A program made the position numbers and the translations under genes. Shown piece by piece: positions 59,760 to 64,000 of a stretch of 64,000 bases of DNA; the stretch's first letter is position 1; each line of letters begins with the position of its first letter. The DNA is from Lunularia cruciata (lineage: Eukaryota > Streptophyta > Marchantiopsida > Lunulariales > Lunulariaceae). The stretch lies in contig OX419762.1 in assembly GCA_948567375.1 (NCBI GenBank), positions 17,118,001 through 17,182,000 on the forward strand, written 5' to 3'. The notes under the pieces are model-generated. The model saw nothing but the letters and a program-made list of their open reading frames with translations. It was not told where the DNA came from and made no database searches.

Positions 59760-60875
59760 TGAGCTATCTGCACGGAATCCATAGATTCGAAATTCTTCAG
59801 TAGCCTTTCTTGCATTGTCATCCAAATGATCTCTCTTCCTTCTGCCAACATTGATCATTCCCAAACATTGTACCATGTGAAGGCTTTATCAATCAAGTAC
59901 ACATGCAAATATGCCTATGGAATGATTGGTGATGTCAATTGTGGATAATCAAAAGTATCAACTCATTCACTTGGGACTTGTTCCATGGGAGTAGCATAAA
60001 ATTGATAAATTCCAAGGCTTGATGTTGCATATCTTCTTCATTTATTAACAATGTGGCTTCATTGTTGATCAAGGTCAATGTCATTGGCATTAGTGCCTCT
60101 CTAGGTACGTTGGCTGTTGTTATTGGGTTTTGAGATGATTCCCATTTTGCATTACATGATCATTCTTGAAGGCACATACTTGACTTTGTAATGCTTCCAT
60201 TGTCATCTTGATCTCCCAAAACTCATTCAACATCCCCTACATGCCTTACATCAAATCCTACAATTGTAGCTCCAAGATTTATATACACGGTAAATGCTCA
60301 ATTGATACTTCTTACTTTAATAAAGTGATGATATGATCACTCAAGAGGGAGCATGGATGATTAGGACTACCATCTTAGAGGCTATCACTCATCAATAATA
60401 CTCCTCATGAAAATTATGGACTACAAAATCCCTAAACATCACTTTTGGCATAACTAGGTAATGAATTTCTACTTGAGTGTTGAAAGAGATAGGATTTGGT
60501 ATAATCATATCCATGACATCATAATAGAATGTAAATTTTAAAATTCCACTCTATATCTTATATACCATAGGTAGAATCATAGGGTTTGTGAATTCATTAT
60601 TACATCCATGAACTTTGCTCCAAAATAATAAACAAGATATACTCTCATTTGTTCAAGTTGGATGTACATAATCTTGATGTGGAACAGATTCAAGAAAAAA
60701 AAGTGAGTTGTATGAAATTTTCCTCCAAAAGCATCCATCCTATCTCTCTATAAAACACCGTATCTATCAATTGCATTTATTTTTCTCCCTTCAAAATTAC
60801 TCAATCTCACTAGCACATGTTCCTCCAAGAAGGGTGATCCATTCACTTGGATTAAAACACATACTTGAATACTAT
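59760..60875 (-). pseudogene. Diverged gag and leader relic of the same gypsy family
   Basis: Collinear with 26,693-27,816 of the young element: the gag segment around ATTCTTCAGTAGCC, the gag start region, then the leader with its CTATCACTCATCAATAATACTCCTC word. It is riddled with substitutions and stops and ends at a degenerate primer-site position. Pol is absent. Confidence 0.8.
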
Positions 60876-61464
60876 TGTAATATTTTGAGAATAGGAGAAA
60901 CCCCAAGAGAAACACAAGGTTTCATTTCTCAATACTCTGATGTCCCAAAGGAGCACCCTTATCTTTATTATATAGCAAAGAGGATCCACTCAAAGGGAGC
61001 TACACCCTTGGATCAAAGACATAGATTGGTGACATATCAGCAAGCTCCACCCTCAAATTAGTTGTACGGATTGGTGACATGTCAATCATTGTCCTATTTG
61101 GTTGGTCTAATAAGTTTGATCTCAAAGAATCTTTGAGGAATCTTCTTGTAAGAAGTTCAAAATAGCATATGTGAGGTATCATTGGAAAGCTCTTGATGAG
61201 AGAGATGAGGAGGGTGGGTGTGCAACACCATTTTTCTAATATGGGAGATTCTTCCATTTTTTGAGGTCTAATTTATTTGTTTAAACCTTTAAAATTGACT
61301 TTCAAGTTTTCATGGTGTTTTTGGTCTCTAATCTATTAGTAGAAGTACTCTTTTGGTGACACCTCTATATAATCTACTTAGACCATCATATATAATATCA
61401 CTGAAGGTATTATTACCAAAACAATTTCCACCTTTAGATAATTTGTCTAGTTAATGGTATTATA
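60876..61464 (-). repeat. Diverged 5' LTR relic
   Basis: Starts TGTAATATTTTG and ends GGTATTATA. It keeps the LTR order, including GGAGCACC, TTATATAGC.AAGAGGATC, CAAGCTCCACCCT and a single U3 unit (CTATTAGTAGAAGTACTCTTTTGGTGA). It lacks the second U3 unit and the long G-run of the young element. Confidence 0.8.
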
Positions 61465-64000
61465 CATGCGCTCTGCTATTGACTTCCTTAGCTCAAAGTG
61501 GAGATCTGCTCATCTTAGAGATTTTAGTGTGGATACATATATGAGCTTGGCTAGATCATTTAAGGATTCCTCATGACCCAAGATGAGTGGTTGGATGTGG
61601 AGATAAAGTCAATTGTAGGTCCATTGACAAATCTTTAGATGTTTGAGAATGCACTATATTGCATTAGCATAGAGTGTGAGGCTACCCACTAGATCATATC
61701 TTCTTATGGTCACTTGCACTAATTTATCTCTATATATATGGTACTTCTCTTCATCTCTTCATTTATCAACACCTATTATTATTAAAGTGAAAATAATTTT
61801 TGTGGTAATTATGTGATCCTTAAACCTAAATCTTGTGAATATATTACTTGGTTTATCCTTGAAACTTTTTTTATCTCTATTAGTTTGGTTCTTTATACTT
61901 TTGATGTCTAATTTCCATGGAACATAAAAAAATTTATATCCTTTTTAATTAGGTATTATTTCATTTTGGTTTATCATGTATTTGTCATTCTTTAGTTGGA
62001 ACCTCTAACTTCTTTTTGCATCCTCTACCTTTTGGTTTATCATGTATTTGTTTAGTTCAATCCTTCAATTTATGCTAAGCATCATTTAGTTTTGTCTCTT
62101 AGGTTTATCATGAATTATTGTATAGTTTTGTGGTTCATCATGAATCCATCTACTTTACTTGGAACATCTTTTATCTCCCTAGTATCTTTTATTTAACAAA
62201 ATTTAAAGTTTTGTATCTTTTATCTAAACTTTAAAGTTTATTATCAATTCTTATATCCCTACAAATGTTAAAAATCCTTGGTTTACTCTTATATCCCTTT
62301 GGAGGTTATCATCTATTCCTATGTCCTTACAAATGTATGAAGGATAGAGTGTATCTTTGATTAACCAACTCACCTATTATTCTTATAGTTAGTTACAATA
62401 GTTAATATAGTTTAGTTAGAGTAGTTTGGTAATTAGTATTGTTTAGTTTAGTTCAGATTCCTATCTTCTTGGACCTTCAAGCAAGCAAGGCTCTGAGATG
62501 TGCAAGTAAAGCTCCGAGTTGGATTAGCAAGGCCCCAAATAGGTGAGCAAGGACCTAGGATGGGTGAATGAGGCAAAGGATGTGCAAGCAAGGCCAATGA
62601 TGGGCATAAAAATCCCCACCTTCTATGAAAGCAAAGCTATATGGATTAAATCCTACCTAGCAAAGCTACTTATCCTTTCTTTACAAAAGAAAACCTCTTA
62701 AAAGCATGAGCAAAACCCACCAAAATTCTTTGGGGAATTTGGTTGTATTTGTCACATTCTGAACTTTATTATTTCTAGAAAGAAGCTTTAACATGGGAAA
62801 AATGTAAGGAAAAGTCATAAGAGAGAATCATTGTCATTGGCATTGGAACTGCAAAGGGTGCATTTGGGGATAGGATCACTATTGGCCATACCATATTGTC
62901 ACATTCTAAAATTTCTTATTTTTGCAAAAAAGCTATAATATGGAAATGAAAATCTAAGAACAAGTCACAAGAGAGAATCACTATTATTTGTGCTAGAACT
63001 GAAAAGGATACATTCAAGGATAGGATCACTACTAAACATTTGGATGGGCCTCTATTTCTATGAGCATCATTGATTTCCTTTGTTGTTTTTCCTTGACAAG
63101 ATAATTTTGGTATCATTGCATAAAATATTTAGATTTAGCCTTCTCTCCTTGAATTTCAATATTTTTCTTTTTGATCTTTGATTAAGTTCTATCTTTACTC
63201 TCAATTTCTTGATCTTGGTCATTTTTTGCAGTTTGATCTTTTCTAGTTTCCACCTCTACCTGGTCTCCAACAAATTGCTCTTGAATTTGATATGGCTTGC
63301 CCCCATGTATTTGCTTGCAATGCTTGGGGTCCTCCAATAGTCAATGATATAGGATAGTGATGGGAGACTATTCTCAACTTGTCTTCATTGCCTTTTAATT
63401 TTGTCATAAAAGAGAAGGATCTGATTGTACAAGTGCATGCACTGGAGGGGCAGGATACATCAACACCATTTGTAGTAGATCTCTAAATCATACAAAATCT
63501 ATAATGCAAAGGGATTGAGTTGAACTAGTCATTACTAGCATGGGAGCAAAAACATCTAAATGGGGAAAGAGAGGTGGAGAGAGATTCAAGAATAGATTGT
63601 TGAGGAAAAAGTTAATGTCCTCTATGCTACTCTAAACTGAATTCCTCAAGTTTTTTTAGTGTGTTTCTCAAAGTACATTCCTATGAATTTCTTCAACTTA
63701 CAAGATGGTGCACTCAATTCTTTCAAGTTTGGTGTAATGTCTTATCAATTTGCTTTGCTTATTGATATTGGTAACCATGAGTCACTCCAAATGTTCAAAT
63801 GCAAACATCCAACTAAGAGATAAATGTTTGCACCATCAATATAATTTTCTTTCTACCCAAAGCTATGGCACTCAAAGTTTTTGATTTTGAGCTCCCTTGT
63901 GCACCCCTCTTCACCTAAGATATTCAAAATTGAACTTTGAATTTTTGACACATTTTTGTGTGACACATGGCAGGTTTTGGCAAAGCTTGTTCCTAGGGTT
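61465..64000. other. AT-rich intergenic region
   Basis: No gene is recognised. It contains a diverged tandem duplication at 62751-63044 and a stretch of degenerate GCAAGGC-type short repeats at about 62,475-62,610. Confidence 0.45.
62751..63044 (+). repeat. Diverged ~147-bp tandem duplication
   Basis: Copies start at 62751 and 62898 with GTCACATTCT. Both contain AAGAGAGAATCA and GGATAGGATCACTA in order. Confidence 0.8.

Overview
This is nuclear DNA of a land plant. The evidence is intron-containing genes with GT/AG splice sites for plant-typical families (double B-box factor, DUF1218 membrane protein), a chromodomain Ty3/gypsy retrotransposon primed by initiator-Met tRNA, and a plant-type telomere motif (CCCTAAACCC) at the first ten bases. 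The compact genes in AT-rich, repeat-filled DNA would suit a bryophyte such as a moss, but I cannot prove the clade from this window. Most of the sequence is non-coding.

Layout. Positions 1-3224 are intergenic and possibly subtelomeric. An intronless class 3 lipase gene lies at 3225-4727 (+). A three-exon DUF1218 gene at 6026-8569 (-) converges on it. An AT-rich desert runs from about 10.3 to 13.5 kb. A single LTR retrotransposon, 13564-28542, is inserted with a perfect 5-bp target-site duplication (CAGGT). It is coded on the minus strand and carries an unusual internal array: a 2112-bp unit (RNase H end, integrase, chromodomain, polypurine tract, 5' part of U3) in five head-to-tail copies that look identical by eye. 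Right of it is degenerate, purine-rich DNA with a 42-bp perfect palindrome. An eight-exon TIP41-like gene (33387-36469, +) follows, then an unrecognised minus-strand reading frame near 37.1-37.5 kb, a long stretch with tandem duplications, and a three-exon double B-box zinc-finger gene (44518-46014, +). From 46 to 64 kb I see no convincing host gene. That part holds tandem duplications, a dispersed repeat family, microsatellites, and two old LTR relics and a gag relic related to the 13.5-28.5 kb element.

How the genes relate. The four host genes (lipase, DUF1218, TIP41-like, B-box) are ordinary single-copy-looking loci and show no sign of working as a cluster. The most unusual structure is the retrotransposon. 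Its breakpoint pairs a 5-bp microhomology (TCTGC) with a 25-bp G-run in the LTR, its pol frame carries a frameshift shared by all copies, and its gag has in-frame stops. It therefore looks non-autonomous, although the insertion looks young because the two LTRs differ at only a handful of sites.

Limits. Exon structures were read by hand from splice signals, frame continuity and family resemblance. No alignment, expression or database search was possible.
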